Positions 23,101 through 28,238 of a stretch of 64,000 nucleotides of DNA are shown here, in pieces; positions within the stretch are counted from its first letter, which is position 1, and the number at the start of each line of letters is the position of its first letter. This DNA comes from VRUE01 sp963703335 (GTDB lineage Bacteria; Actinomycetota; Thermoleophilia; Solirubrobacterales; 70-9). Location of the stretch: assembly GCA_963703335.1 (NCBI GenBank), contig OY969812.1, forward strand, positions 2,899,557 to 2,963,556. Reading direction: 5' to 3'. The position numbers were made by a program, and so were the translations under genes. The notes below the pieces were generated by a model. The model searched no databases. It was not told where the DNA came from and saw only the letters and a list, made by a program, of their open reading frames with translations.

Positions 23101-23185
23101 CTTCGAAGCCCCCGACGAATCGTCGGTGAGCCGGACGATGACGCTCGTCTTCAAGAACCACGACCCCAAGCCCCGCAAGGAATAA
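8171..23185 (+). CDS. Giant (5004 aa) secreted protein: DMFase-like domain, Ig domains, DUF4082, deacetylase-like region and long Ig-like repeat array
   Basis: Signal peptide with hydrophobic core FACLFSLSLLCGLQLVL and Ala-rich cleavage region. Domains in order: N,N-dimethylformamidase beta-subunit-like (about 60-540; SVGHDEYWSG near 306, SGNEVFWKTRWE); Ig-like (560-660); DUF4082-like (660-825); SbsA-type Ig (830-940); glutamine-amidotransferase-like (955-1190); polysaccharide-deacetylase-like (1195-1530; TGDDHGHGG near 1212, IGVHVTTNC near 1271, where the second histidine of the usual H(S/T)xxH motif is absent). About 37 Ig-like units (1533-4876) follow, most holding a Cys pair (FECR...CTSP), then a basic C-terminal domain. 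No LPXTG or other anchor is visible. Probably a cell-surface fibre or adhesin with N-terminal enzymatic domains. The TTG start has no clear Shine-Dalgarno; TTG 8240 or GTG 8252 would also give a signal peptide. Confidence 0.85.
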   Translation: MRVARSSARRAWDCVKKTPPDGALLSQVAYPRIFACLFSLSLLCGLQLVLSDGALAGPCDPPNNEIVCENSKTGNPPSEWDVEGSGDSSIQGFATNISVDQGGTASFKIDTDSDKYRLDIYRMGYYGGNGARKVATVKPSASLPQAQSACKTEASTGLIDCGNWAVSASWPVPVSAVSGIYFAKLVREDKASNGSHIVFIVRDDDGKSDLLFQTSDTTWEAYNAYGGNSLYQGGPATNPNRAYKVSYNRPLVTRGPIAEDSPFNAEYPMVRWLERNGYDVSYFTGVDADRSGGEMLEHKAYLSVGHDEYWSGQQRANVEAARDAGVDLAFFSGNEVFWKTRWENSIDGSGTDHRTLVCYKETHANARIDPKPGVWTGTWRDPRFAGETDGGHPENALTGTIFAVNSGTSAIDVSGEEGQLRLWRNTDITSLEPEQTTTLGEKTLGYEWDEELDNGLRPAGLVDLSSTTVNVSQRLLDYGSSYGPGAVTHHLTLYRAPSGALVFGAGTVQWSWGLDGEHDRGNTTPDSRMQQATVNLFADMGVQPQTLQGALTAASESKDTTPPKTTIGSPLDGAKVESGEKLTISGTSTDAVGEVDGGEVGGVEVSTDGGETWHPAEGREAWTYSWTPGATGDVTIMARAADDSGNLESPGDSIDVDVVTATCPCSIWDNSFSAPEDSDAVAVELGVKFRSDVAGLITGIRFYKPPGDTGTHVGHLWTKAGVSLAEVTFAEESASGWQTASFAKPVSIDANTTYVASYYAPKGHYPSLSGYFSLVGVDADPLHALANGIDGPNGLFKYGPAGSLFQSGGPNSFQATNYLVDVVFEEQTGPDLTPPTIIARAPTSGALGVSTNASVTATFDEAMDAATFTTGTVQLKNPSNAIVSATVSYSSASRTVTLDPSASLQYSTAYKATVKGGSGGVKDLAGNALAADSSWTFTTGAAPPPPPDDGPGGPILVISNSGNKFSRYYAEILRSEGLNEFLTKDISTVTPAVLGSYDVAILGDGAISASQASMLEAWVTGGGNLIAMRPDAQLAGLLGLSSAGSTLSNAYMKVNTATGPGSGIVNQTIQFHGAADRYTAPSAETIATLYFDAATATTNPAVTLRSVGSNGGQAAAFSYDLAKSIVYTRQGNPAWAGDERDGSAPIRSDDLFFGAKAGDVQSDWVDLNKVAIPQADEQQRLLTNLIERMNRDRRPLPRFWFLPRDEKAAVVMTGDDHGHGGTVGRFNQYQEDSPPGCSVELWECVRSTSYIYPETPMTDAQANAFVAAGFEIGVHVTTNCFNWASQAALETIFSTQIANLASTFPSLPAPTTNRTHCIVWSDWASQPKVEEKNGIRLDTTYYYWPEGWVKNRPGLFTGSGMPMRFADTDGSLIDVYQAATQMTDESGQTYPFTVNTLLDNALGAAGYYGVFTANIHTDNAQMAQSTAIVNSAKERDVPIVSARQMLTWLDGRNSSSFGGLNWTGSKLTFSINPGVGATGLRAMLPLDSAAGQLVSLARGTTPVSTTTRTIKGIEYAFFDATAGSYTATYGAEPTAVSPPSPANQNSPKVSGTAPAGSTVRIYTTSDCSGAPIATVTAAQFAAGATVSVADNTTTQFRVTATPAGGSASPCSAPIAYVEDSAAPQSQVNSGPATSTASPIAEFNFSGDDGSGSGIASFQCRRDSSLEASWSTCVSPVKYEGLGEGAHSFELRAIDKAGNADASPAVYNWTIDTTVPVVTIDSLSKPVLGASQTTEVTWHANENGAFELRVGGTNCTTGTVADSGSYTTQPAQRVSTVSSALLSEGANTLRLCLTDAAANRGSTTSSVAKDTIAPTTTIDTNPPALSASAAANFTFSGGDGAGSGIASFECRIDGGAWAACTSPKSYASLPDGAHTFEVKAIDKGGNADATPAIFNWSIDTTAPATTIDSNPPTLTASTSANFTFSGTDGAGSGVASFECRRDGGTWASCTSPQSYSGLGDGAHTFEVKAIDKAGNGDATPATFGWNIDTTAPSTTIDSNPPALSANSGANFTFSGNDGSGSGVASFECRRDGGAWATCTSPQSYTSLLEGAHTFEVKAIDKGGNADATPATFTWNVDTTAPTTTIDTSPPVLSAGAAATFTFSGGDGLGSGIASYECRRDGGDWSTCASPKAYASLLDGAHSFEVKAIDGVGNSDATPAIFNWTIDTTSPTTTVDTNPPALSPSTAANFTFSGTDGAGSGVASFECRRDGGAWAACTSPKNYTALGDGTHTFEVKAIDKAGNSDATPATFNWSIDTTAPTTTIDTSPPALSASAAANFTFSGTDGAGSGLASFECRRDGGAWAACTSPQTYSALTDGAHSFEVKAIDKAGNSDPTAATFNWSIDTTAPTTTIDSNPPALSASAAANFTFSGSDTGGSGVTSFECRTDGGAWATCTSPKNYAGLGDGAHTFEVKAIDKAGNGDATPATFNWNVDTTAPTTTIDTNPPVLSPSTAANFTFSGNDGSGSGVASFECRRDGGAWLVCSSPQSYASLADGAHSFEVKAIDKAGNADATPATFSWNIDTTAPTTTIDTNPPALSASSVADFTFSGTDGAGSGVASFECRRDGGAWAACTSPKNYTALGDGPHAFDVKAIDKAGNSDATPATFTWNVDATAPNTSIDGNPASPINSPLATFVFSATDASGSGIASYQCRIDSAQAIDWAPCTTPKTYTGLSDGSHKFEVRAIDQAANTDATPASFSWVIDTTAPTTTIDSNPPALSPSAAANFTFSGGDGTGTGLASFECRRDGGAWASCTSPQSYSGLADGVHSFEVKAIDKAGNADATPASFSWTVDTAAPNTTIDSNPPALSPSANANFTFSGSDGTGSGVTSFECRRDGGAWGSCASPRNYAGLGDGAHSFEVKAIDKAGNSDATPATFNWSIDTTAPNTSIDSNPPALSASAAANFTFSGSDGAGSGLAAFECRTDAGAWATCTSPKNYAGLGDGAHSFEVKAIDKAGNSDATPASFNWVIDTTAPTTTIDTHPPALSPSANANFTFSGTDGTGSGLSSFECRRDGGAWAACLSPKNYASLADGPHGFEVKAIDTAGNADPTPATFNWDIDTTAPVVTIDSGPSGLTNDSTPTFTFHSGEPGSAFECSIDTGTPNYGPCSGAGTHTPASPLADGPYTLRVRATDAAANQGTATQTFNVDTAAPGAPQLSATLPASPANENNPKVLGTATAGSTVRIYATADCSGSPLASASAAQLAEGIAVSVPDDSQTKLRATATSTVGNPSACSESLTYLEDSTAPNTSIDGNPASPINSPLATFVFSATDASGSGIASYQCRIDSAQAIDWAPCTTPKTYTGLSDGSHKFEVRAIDQAANIDATPASFSWVIDTTAPATTIDSNPPALSPSAAANFTFSGGDGTGTGLASFECRRDGGAWASCTSPQSYSGLADGVHSFEVKAIDKAGNADATPASFSWTVDTAAPNTTIDSNPPALSPSANANFTFSGSDGTGSGVTSFECRRDGGAWGSCASPRNYAGLGDGAHSFEVKAIDKAGNSDATPATFNWSIDTTAPNTSIDSNPPALSASAAANFTFSGSDGAGSGLAAFECRTDAGAWATCTSPKNYAGLGDGAHSFEVKAIDKAGNSDATPASFNWVIDTTAPTTTIDTHPPALSPSANANFTFSGTDGTGSGLSSFECRRDGGAWAACLSPKNYASLADGPHGFEVKAIDTAGNADPTPATFNWDIDTTAPVVTIDSGPSGLTNDSTPTFTFHSGEPGSAFECSIDTGTPNYGPCSGAGTHTPASPLADGPYTLRVRATDAAANQGTATQTFNVDTAAPGAPQLSATLPASPANENNPKVLGTATAGSTVRIYATADCSGSPLASASAAQLAEGIAVSVPDDSQTKLRATATSTVGNPSACSESLTYLEDSTAPNTSIDGNPASPINSPLATFVFSATDASGSGIASYQCRIDSAQAIDWAPCTTPKTYTGLSDGSHKFEVRAIDQAANTDATPASFSWVIDTTAPTTTIDSNPPALSPSAAANFTFSGGDGTGTGLASFECRRDGGAWASCTSPQSYSGLADGVHSFEVKAIDKAGNADATPASFSWTVDTAAPNTTIDSNPPALSPSANANFTFSGSDGTGSGVTSFECRRDGGAWGSCASPRNYAGLGDGAHSFEVKAIDKAGNSDATPATFNWSVDTTSPTTTIDSNPPALSASAAANFTFSGTDTGGSGVASYQCRIDGGTWASCTSPRNYTGLADGTHTFEVKATDAAANTDATPASFNWVIDTTAPQTQIDTHPASLSASSVADFTFSATDGGGSGIASYQCRRDSSQPSDWQACTSPRNYTGLADGPHGFEVKAIDTAGNADPTPATFNWDIDTTAPVVTIDSGPSGLTNDSTPTFTFHSGEPGSAFECSIDTGTPNYGPCSGAGTHTPASPLADGPYTLRVRATDAAANQGTATQTFNVDTAAPGAPQLSATLPASPANENNPKVLGTATAGSTVRIYATADCSGSPLASASAAQLAEGIAVSVPDDSQTKLRATATSTVGNPSACSESLTYLEDSTAPNTSIDGNPASPINSPLATFVFSATDASGSGIASYQCRIDSAQAIDWAPCTTPKTYTGLSDGSHKFEVRAIDQAANTDATPASFSWVIDTTAPQTQIDTHPASLSASSAAEFTFSATDTGGSGVSSYQCRRDSNEASAWAPCTSPKTYGSLAEGSHGFEVRAIDAAGNADATPAVFGWTVDTSAPAAPQLTSTVPASPANDNSPTILGSAADGSTVHLYEGASCAGPAIQTTSAAGLAAGIAVSVPDDSTTRFSATATSSASNTSPCSASLTYVEDSSAPATQIDSGPASSSVVPTAEFTFSGSDSGGAGVASFQCRIDSTLAGGWKPCASPTSYGALADGAHKFEVQAIDQAGNIDGSPAVFNWSIDATIAITRTDSPDGKTSLSIRLQQIKYNERSGRALMIFQVSGPGKLSASVPGSTLRQSRRRRSTTVTAKRAGLVRLPIRLSAAGRQLLLEGRRVRVRVLISFEAPDESSVSRTMTLVFKNHDPKPRKE
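13030..22810 (+). repeat. Coding tandem array of about 37 Ig-like units, roughly 90 codons each
   Basis: Units follow a consensus of the type TTIDSNPPALS, NFTFSGTDGAGSG, FECRRDGGAW, CTSPKNY, HTFEVKAIDKAGN, ATPATFNW. Most end in IDTTAP, leading into the next unit. Two variant unit types recur: one starting VVTIDSGPSGL with a single AFECSID, and one starting APQLSATLPASPAN. Each standard unit carries two Cys about 10-13 residues apart, suggesting an intra-domain disulfide. Confidence 0.9.
16004..21980 (+). repeat. Higher-order near-identical tandem duplication (period 1893 bp) inside the giant gene
   Basis: Copy A starts at 16004, B at 17897, C at 19790 and a partial D at 21692. A-B and B-C spacing is exactly 1893 bp (631 codons). 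C-D is 1902 bp because two units near 20590-21050 differ. Copies are almost base-identical. Diagnostic bases pair A with C and B with D: AACTCCCCCC and TTCAGCGCC in A and C, AACTCGCCCC and TTCAGTGCC in B and D. This suggests that an AB block was itself duplicated. Confidence 0.9.
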
Positions 23186-23247
23186 GCGCTGGGAGGTCGG
23201 CCAACACTGTCCGATGGACGGACGCACCAGGTGGTCCTCACCCGGCC

Positions 23248-23376
23248 TGCGTCCATCCTCCGGCGCGGGCCTACCTAGCCAAGAAGCCGGCCGAGGGCAA
23301 GTTCAACAAGGAGGCGTTTCGCTGTCTCAAACGGCACCTACCCGTGTGGCTGAGTATGGGTAGCCTGCCGGGATGA
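23248..23376 (+). pseudogene. Remnant of an IS110-like transposase C-terminus
   Basis: The frame reading ARAYLAKKPAEGKFNKEAF then RCLKRHL resembles the C-terminal signature of IS110-family transposases (AYLxRKxAEGKxxxEAxRCLKRHL). It has no start codon and no upstream DEDD catalytic domain, and it ends at TGA 23374-23376. About 40 codons remain between the giant gene and the next small gene. Identification is from memory of the motif and is moderately sure. Confidence 0.5.
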
Positions 23377-23792
23377 GGAGAACGCTCAAGGTGCTGCTCG
23401 GCCTCTGCCTGCTCGCCGTGGCTATCTTCGGGAGCGTCAAGGTCATCGATCATTACGAAGCCGAAGGGCGGTCCCCTTACGAAAAGCTCGAAGACGAACT
23501 CGAGCAAGAACGAGCGGAAGGCAAGGACACGTTCCCGCTGACGACGCCTGCTTCCAGGGAACGATTCGTGGCTCTCTACTGCCTATACATGGCAAGGTCA
23601 GAGGACCAGCTGCGGCGTTGTGCCCGTCGCCCAGCGCGGGACGTCTACCGATCAAACGGCAACGAATATGCGTGGCTGTTCGCCAGTGAAGTGATCGCCT
23701 ACTGCGACCGACGCGGCTCCGCCGGACGCTTCTGTGACCCGGCCAACGTCAAAGATCCAATCGATCGCATCGCGATACTGACTGGCAGGTAG
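23373..23792 (+). CDS. Hypothetical small membrane-anchored or secreted protein
   Basis: 139 residues starting ATG 23373. N-terminal hydrophobic helix LKVLLGLCLLAVAIFGSVKVI, then a charged acidic stretch (EKLEDELEQERAEGKD) and a globular part with four Cys (ALYCLYM, LRRCARR, IAYCDRR, RFCDP) that could form two disulfides outside the cell. I do not recognise a family. It follows a transposase remnant and converges on the aminotransferase gene with a 17-bp gap. Confidence 0.55.
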   Translation: MRRTLKVLLGLCLLAVAIFGSVKVIDHYEAEGRSPYEKLEDELEQERAEGKDTFPLTTPASRERFVALYCLYMARSEDQLRRCARRPARDVYRSNGNEYAWLFASEVIAYCDRRGSAGRFCDPANVKDPIDRIAILTGR

Positions 23793-23809
23793 GCTTGGGC
23801 GGAGCCGAG

Positions 23810-24925
23810 CTAGACAGCCGCGAGCGAACCGACAGCCGCGGCAATCCGCTCGATGTCCCGCTCGGTGATTGCCGGGAAGACCGGTAGTGAGCAGCTTTCG
23901 CCGGCTAGCTGCTCGGCGACAGGGAGGCTGCCTGGGGCCATGCCAAGGTCCGCGTAGGCGGGCTGAAGGTGGATTGGCGTTGGGTAGTGGATCGCGTTGG
24001 CAATGCCCTGCTCGTTGAGATCGGAGCGGAGTTGGTCACGGGCATGCGAGCGAACCACGAAGAGGTGGAAGACATGATCCTCGCCGTCGGGGACGGGCGC
24101 GGGCGGCGTCAGGGAGGCGCCCGCTACGGCATCGCGCAGGGCGGCGCCGGCCGCGCGGCGCTGCGCGTTCGCCTCATCCAGACGGGCCAGCTTGACGCGC
24201 AGGATCGCCGCCTGCAGCGCATCGAGGCGGTCGGTGCGCGCCGGCAACTCGTGGTGATGGCGCGTGCCCTCACCGTGCGAGCGCAGCAGTCGCAAGCGCG
24301 CGGCGAGCTTGGCATCGCTGGTGACGATGGCTCCACCGTCTCCCCAGGCGCCCAGGTTCTTGGTCGGATAAAAGCTAAAGCAGCCAGCAGCCCCGAACGA
24401 CCCCACCGGACGCCCCTCGTAGCGAGCGCCATGCGCTTGGCAAGCGTCCTCGACCACCAGGATGCCGCGTGGCTCGCAGAGATCGAGCAAGGGCTGCATC
24501 TGCACGGTTCGTCCGTAGAGATGGACCGGGATCACGCAACGGGTCTGCGGCGTGATCGCGCGCTCGACTATCTCGGCAGTCAACAGCGCGGTCTCCCCGT
24601 CGACGTCAACGAGCCGGGGGGTCGCGCCCGCCGCACTCACTGCCTCGGCTGTCGCGATGAAGCTGTTCGTCGGCACAATCACCTCGTCGCCCGGGCCGAT
24701 GCCGAGGCCGCGCAGAGCCAGCTCCAGGGCAGCGGTGCCCGAGGAGACCCCGATGCTGTGCTCGGCCTCGCACCAGGCGGCGAACTCCTGCTCAAAGCGG
24801 TCCACCTCTTCGCCCAGGGTGAAAGCCGCCTTGGCGGCAACGCGGGCGACAACGTCAAGGAGCTCGGCCAGCAGCTCGGGGTCGCCGTTGTCCAGGCGGG
24901 TGAACGGAACCTGCACGTCGCTCAT
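23810..24925 (-). CDS. DegT/DnrJ/EryC1/StrS sugar aminotransferase
   Basis: Intact 371-residue PLP enzyme: VPFTRLDNGDPELL start, SSGTAALELALRGLGIGPGDEV, VEDACQAHGARYEGRPVGSFG, and PLP lysine in FSFYPTKNLGAWGDGG; ends with substrate loop NAIHYPTPIHLQPAY. The GAWGDGG pattern is common in enzymes acting on UDP-3-keto sugars (WlbC/WbpE, FdtB type). With the acetyltransferase at 25713 it could make a 3-acetamido sugar. The ATG overlaps the stop of the upstream regulator by 4 bp, so both are on one transcript. Confidence 0.88.
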   Translation of the reverse strand: MSDVQVPFTRLDNGDPELLAELLDVVARVAAKAAFTLGEEVDRFEQEFAAWCEAEHSIGVSSGTAALELALRGLGIGPGDEVIVPTNSFIATAEAVSAAGATPRLVDVDGETALLTAEIVERAITPQTRCVIPVHLYGRTVQMQPLLDLCEPRGILVVEDACQAHGARYEGRPVGSFGAAGCFSFYPTKNLGAWGDGGAIVTSDAKLAARLRLLRSHGEGTRHHHELPARTDRLDALQAAILRVKLARLDEANAQRRAAGAALRDAVAGASLTPPAPVPDGEDHVFHLFVVRSHARDQLRSDLNEQGIANAIHYPTPIHLQPAYADLGMAPGSLPVAEQLAGESCSLPVFPAITERDIERIAAAVGSLAAV

Positions 24926-25686
24926 GCGGGTGCCTTCTCCGCCGCCGCTTCGTAGCCGATCGGTGGCGCGGATCCCACCGAAGTCAGCTCGAGATCGGCG
25001 AAGACGGCGGCAGCTTCCTTGCGGGAGTGCACACCGAACTTGGTGAAGACGGAAGCGAGGTGGCTCTTAACCGTGCTTTCGGCAAGGTAGAGCTGCTCGG
25101 CGATCTCAGCGTTCGTCAGCCCTTGGCAGACGAGCGCGATCACCTGGTGCTCGCGGTGGGAAAGGGTGGGCCGCTCGACGCTGGCACGCAGCTTGCGGGG
25201 CACGACCGTCTGACCGCTTGCGACCGCGTGGATCGCTGCCGCCAGGGTCAGCTCGAGCTCGGTGTCGAAGACCAGCGCATCGGCCCCAGCGTCGAGGGCG
25301 CGCCGCACGCCGGCACCCGTCGCCGGCGGCGAGATCGCCACAATCGCCGCCTCGCTGGCGTCCCGGCAAAGTCGCCGCAGATCTGTCACCTGCTGGGGAA
25401 CGTCGATATCGCAGACGAAGATCACGATGGCTGACTCGTCCATTTCGAGGTCGCAGATACCAGCGGGTGCCTTGATCTCTCGCATCAGGGCCATCTCTTG
25501 TTCGGCGAGGGCAGCCTCGATTCGAGCAAGCATCTCTGTGCTCTTCGCGATCACGATCGCCGACGCAAGGCCCCCCGAGGTTGGGGCACCGTTTGCCGGC
25601 CGCTGGTCGACAGCTGACATGTAAGAAGAACGCAGCGGGGAGCCCACAGCTTGCGTTGGCTGCGCAGCTAAAAGGGCGAAAGTCAT
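24922..25686 (-). CDS. LuxR/NarL-type regulator with degenerate receiver domain
   Basis: C-terminal LuxR helix-turn-helix is clear: LSHREHQVIALVCQGLTNAE, IAEQLYLAESTVKSHLASVF. The N-terminal half folds like a receiver. A possible phospho-Asp is kept (VIFVCDIDVP), but the acidic pair near strand 1 is AKS and the strand-5 lysine position is FDTE, so phosphorylation is doubtful. Start is uncertain: ATG 25686 gives 254 residues but leaves only 26 bp to the divergent gene; ATG 25620 (MSAVDQRP) leaves about 90 bp for a shared promoter and fits the receiver boundary better. Co-transcribed with the sugar aminotransferase, so it may control this glycan locus. Confidence 0.8.
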   Translation of the reverse strand: MTFALLAAQPTQAVGSPLRSSYMSAVDQRPANGAPTSGGLASAIVIAKSTEMLARIEAALAEQEMALMREIKAPAGICDLEMDESAIVIFVCDIDVPQQVTDLRRLCRDASEAAIVAISPPATGAGVRRALDAGADALVFDTELELTLAAAIHAVASGQTVVPRKLRASVERPTLSHREHQVIALVCQGLTNAEIAEQLYLAESTVKSHLASVFTKFGVHSRKEAAAVFADLELTSVGSAPPIGYEAAAEKAPA

Positions 25687-25712
25687 TCAGACCCTGAACC
25701 GTTTATTGATAT

Positions 25713-26234
25713 ATGACCGAATCCACGCCACCGACCGGGGTTGAGCTTGCGCTTCCTGCAAACGAGGCGCCGCATCGCTGCATCGACGCAGTGGCCTTCG
25801 GACCCGACGTCATCGTTCGCTCCTTCACCAACCTATATGGGTGCCGGATCGGCGCCGGTAGCCAAATCGGCACCTTTGTCGAGATCCAACGCGGAGCTGA
25901 GATAGGCGCCGCCTGCAAGGTTCAAAGTCACACGTTCATTTGCGACGGCGTGCAGATCGAAGACGGGGTCTTTATTGGGCACGGCGTCACTTTCGTCAAT
26001 GACAAGCTGCCGCGGGCGACTGACGGCTCAGGCGCCCTGCAGACCGAGGACGACTGGGAGCTGCTAAGGACCGTCGTCGAAGATGGGGCGTCGATCGGTT
26101 CGGGCGCGACTATCTTGGGAGGGGTTCGGATCGGGCGCGGCGCTCTCGTCGGAGCCGGAGCGGTTGTGACGCGCGACGTTGCGCCAGGGGCCATCGTCGC
26201 CGGCAATCCCGCCAGAGCTCTGGCGGGACGGTAG
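25713..26234 (+). CDS. Hexapeptide-repeat sugar N-acetyltransferase (WlbB/WbpD-like)
   Basis: 173 residues, almost entirely left-handed beta-helix coils: VAFGPDVIVRSFTNLYGCRI, GAGSQIGTFVEIQRGAEIG, VQIEDGVFIGHGVTFVNDK, VVEDGASIGSGATILGGV, ending APGAIVAGNPARALAG. The GVTFVNDK loop is typical of enzymes acetylating UDP-3-amino sugars such as WlbB/WbpD. Divergent from the regulator-aminotransferase pair, and 2 bp upstream of a glycosyltransferase, so aminotransferase, acetyltransferase and transferase form one logical set. The sugar itself is inferred. Confidence 0.8.
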   Translation: MTESTPPTGVELALPANEAPHRCIDAVAFGPDVIVRSFTNLYGCRIGAGSQIGTFVEIQRGAEIGAACKVQSHTFICDGVQIEDGVFIGHGVTFVNDKLPRATDGSGALQTEDDWELLRTVVEDGASIGSGATILGGVRIGRGALVGAGAVVTRDVAPGAIVAGNPARALAGR

Positions 26235-26236
26235 TC

Positions 26237-27160
26237 GTGGACGACGTTTGCGCGGTGATCATCAGCCGCGAGGCCGATCAGGTCAAGCTGGAGGCTTGTA
26301 TCAGCAGCCTGCAATCGATCGCAGGCTCGATTGAGCTCGATGTGGTCGTCGTCGATGTCGGCTCGGGGCGGACCGCTGAATACGTCGATCGATCTATTCC
26401 CGGAGCCCGCTCACTTGCCTATCCGGATCGTAGTGCCAGCTACGCTCGCAATAGGGCGCTCGAAGCCACCGACGCCCGCTACGCACTCTTTGTCGCCCCC
26501 GACGTCGAGGCGGCCGAGGGCAGTATCAGCCAACTCACCTCGGCCCTAGACAGCTTTCCCAATATCGCGGCGACCGGAGTGCGCCAGGTCTGCGTTGACG
26601 ACTCATTGGCGCCGACTATTGGTCGTTTCCCATCGACGCTCCACATGCTTGCTGAAGCCATCGGTCTCGCCGGTCTTCCGGGTCCGAGACGCTTCCTCGG
26701 CGAGCGCCTCCAGCCGGCCCACGGTTACAAACTTCCCCGCACCTGCGACTGGGTCTGTGGTTCCTTCATGCTCGTGCGGACGGCGGCGCTCGATGGCATC
26801 GGCTGGTTTGATGAGCGGCTTCTCTGTGTCGATGACACCGACCTGTGCTGGCGTCTGCGACGGTTCGGTTGGGAGGTTGTCTACCTGCCCTGCATGACTG
26901 TCCGCAATCATCAACATGACCGCCTCGAGAACCCGCGCCAAGAGGCGCGGATGGCCTACGGGCGAATGCAGTTTGCTCGCAAGCACTTCCCCACCGCGGC
27001 GGCTGAATACCGTTGGGCGCTGGCGTTGCGCTACGCCTTGCGGGTGGCCGCATATTCGCTGCGGGGGCGCTACGAGAACCATCGAAAGCGGGCGGCGCGG
27101 GCAGCGCTCGATACCGTCGTCAAGGGCCATCCTCCGTTTGAGGAGCTCTCTTTCGTCTAG
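26237..27160 (+). CDS. Glycosyltransferase family 2 (rhamnosyltransferase-like)
   Basis: 307 residues from GTG 26237, 2 bp after the acetyltransferase stop. GT-A fold: VCAVIISREADQVKLEACIS, VVVVDVGSG, SYARNRALEATDARYALFV with APDVEA at the DxD position, then CDWVCGSFMLVRTAALDGIG, WFDERLLCVDDTDLCWRLRR, and a basic amphipathic C-terminus. The FFMYxEDxD-like motif is present as LLCVDDTDLCWR. It probably transfers the acetylated amino sugar (or a deoxy-sugar) to a lipid-linked acceptor on the cytoplasmic face. Confidence 0.85.
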   Translation: MDDVCAVIISREADQVKLEACISSLQSIAGSIELDVVVVDVGSGRTAEYVDRSIPGARSLAYPDRSASYARNRALEATDARYALFVAPDVEAAEGSISQLTSALDSFPNIAATGVRQVCVDDSLAPTIGRFPSTLHMLAEAIGLAGLPGPRRFLGERLQPAHGYKLPRTCDWVCGSFMLVRTAALDGIGWFDERLLCVDDTDLCWRLRRFGWEVVYLPCMTVRNHQHDRLENPRQEARMAYGRMQFARKHFPTAAAEYRWALALRYALRVAAYSLRGRYENHRKRAARAALDTVVKGHPPFEELSFV

Positions 27161-27173
27161 GAGGGTCTAGAGG

Positions 27174-28151
27174 TCAGGCGATTATCGTCAGCGCGCCGGG
27201 GTCCACTTCGAGCTTGACGTCGGTTCGCTCACCGATGTAGTCGCCGTCAACCTGAACGGGGAAGGGTCGGGTGACGCCATCCTTTGTCTCCGAGACGGAC
27301 GCGATTCGCGCCCCGTCGATGTTGGCGAAATGCTCTATTTGCCGATGCCTGGCGGCGGGGTGCTTCTCACTGAAGATGCGCGAGATCAGGGTCGGCATAT
27401 CGCGTTGAGCGGCGCGCTTCAAGACGCCGAGCGCCAGGGTGCCGTCATCGATCGCGACGCCCTCACAGACCCGCACTGGCCGGCTAGCGAAAAAGGTGAA
27501 CGGCTCCGAGTTCTGGGCCAACGCGGTGACACCCTCGACGGTCTCGTCGCCAGCGTCGACACGCAGGCGGACCGGGTTGTAGAGGTAGGAGCGATAGAAG
27601 GCTGAGACTGCCGCCCATGTGAAGTAGTAGGGGCCGGCCGCCGACTTCAGTCGCGGGTGGGCATCGACCCGCTTGACCACCGTCGCGTCGATGCCGGCGC
27701 CGCAGGAGAAGACAAAATGGCGGTGATCAGCCTTGCCCAGATCGATCTTGCGCGGCCGCCAGTCGTCCATTAGCGCCAGTAGGTGCTCGGTTGCGTCGAC
27801 CACGTCGTTGGGGATGCCCAGCGTGCGGCAGACGACGTTGGTTGAGCCGCCTGGCAGCACCGATACCGGCACGTCGGTCCCCGCAAGCCCGTTTGCCACC
27901 TCGTTGAGCGTCCCGTCCCCGCCGAAGGCGACCACCAGGTCATAGCCGTGGTCGCGCACCTCCCGGCCGATCTCCGTCGCGTGGTTCTGGGCCTCCGTTG
28001 CCACCGTTTCGACCTCGTAGCGGCCCTGCAGCGCATAGACCACAAGGTTCTTGAGCCGATCCGAAACCGTCGTCGCGTAGGGATTGACGATGATCAACAT
28101 CCGCTTCTTGGCGGAGCGTCTCAGTGATCTGGAGCGAATTCGGCTGGCCAT
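27174..28151 (-). CDS. Diacylglycerol/sphingosine kinase family lipid kinase (YegS/DagK-like)
   Basis: Catalytic domain: MLIIVNPYATTVSDRLKN, the nucleotide-binding FGGDGTLNEVANGLAG, LPGGSTNVVCRTLGIPND, CGAGIDATVVKRV and C-terminal PFPVQVDGDYIGE. 325 residues from ATG 28151; TTG 28160 would add three. Such enzymes phosphorylate diacylglycerol, ceramide or related lipids. It converges on the glycosyltransferase (13-bp gap). Substrate is not determinable from sequence. Confidence 0.88.
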   Translation of the reverse strand: MASRIRSRSLRRSAKKRMLIIVNPYATTVSDRLKNLVVYALQGRYEVETVATEAQNHATEIGREVRDHGYDLVVAFGGDGTLNEVANGLAGTDVPVSVLPGGSTNVVCRTLGIPNDVVDATEHLLALMDDWRPRKIDLGKADHRHFVFSCGAGIDATVVKRVDAHPRLKSAAGPYYFTWAAVSAFYRSYLYNPVRLRVDAGDETVEGVTALAQNSEPFTFFASRPVRVCEGVAIDDGTLALGVLKRAAQRDMPTLISRIFSEKHPAARHRQIEHFANIDGARIASVSETKDGVTRPFPVQVDGDYIGERTDVKLEVDPGALTIIA

Positions 28152-28238
28152 GCGCGGCAAGGGTCAAGGGCTGACGCCGGGCAGCGTATTGCGATTGACG
28201 GCCGGAGAACTCCTGCCGTTGCGGGCCTTAGCCCGTGC

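Noticed and set aside
23186..23247. Terminator after the giant gene
   Set aside because: Only an 8-bp imperfect inverted match (GATGGACG/CGTCCATC) and no T-run; insufficient support.
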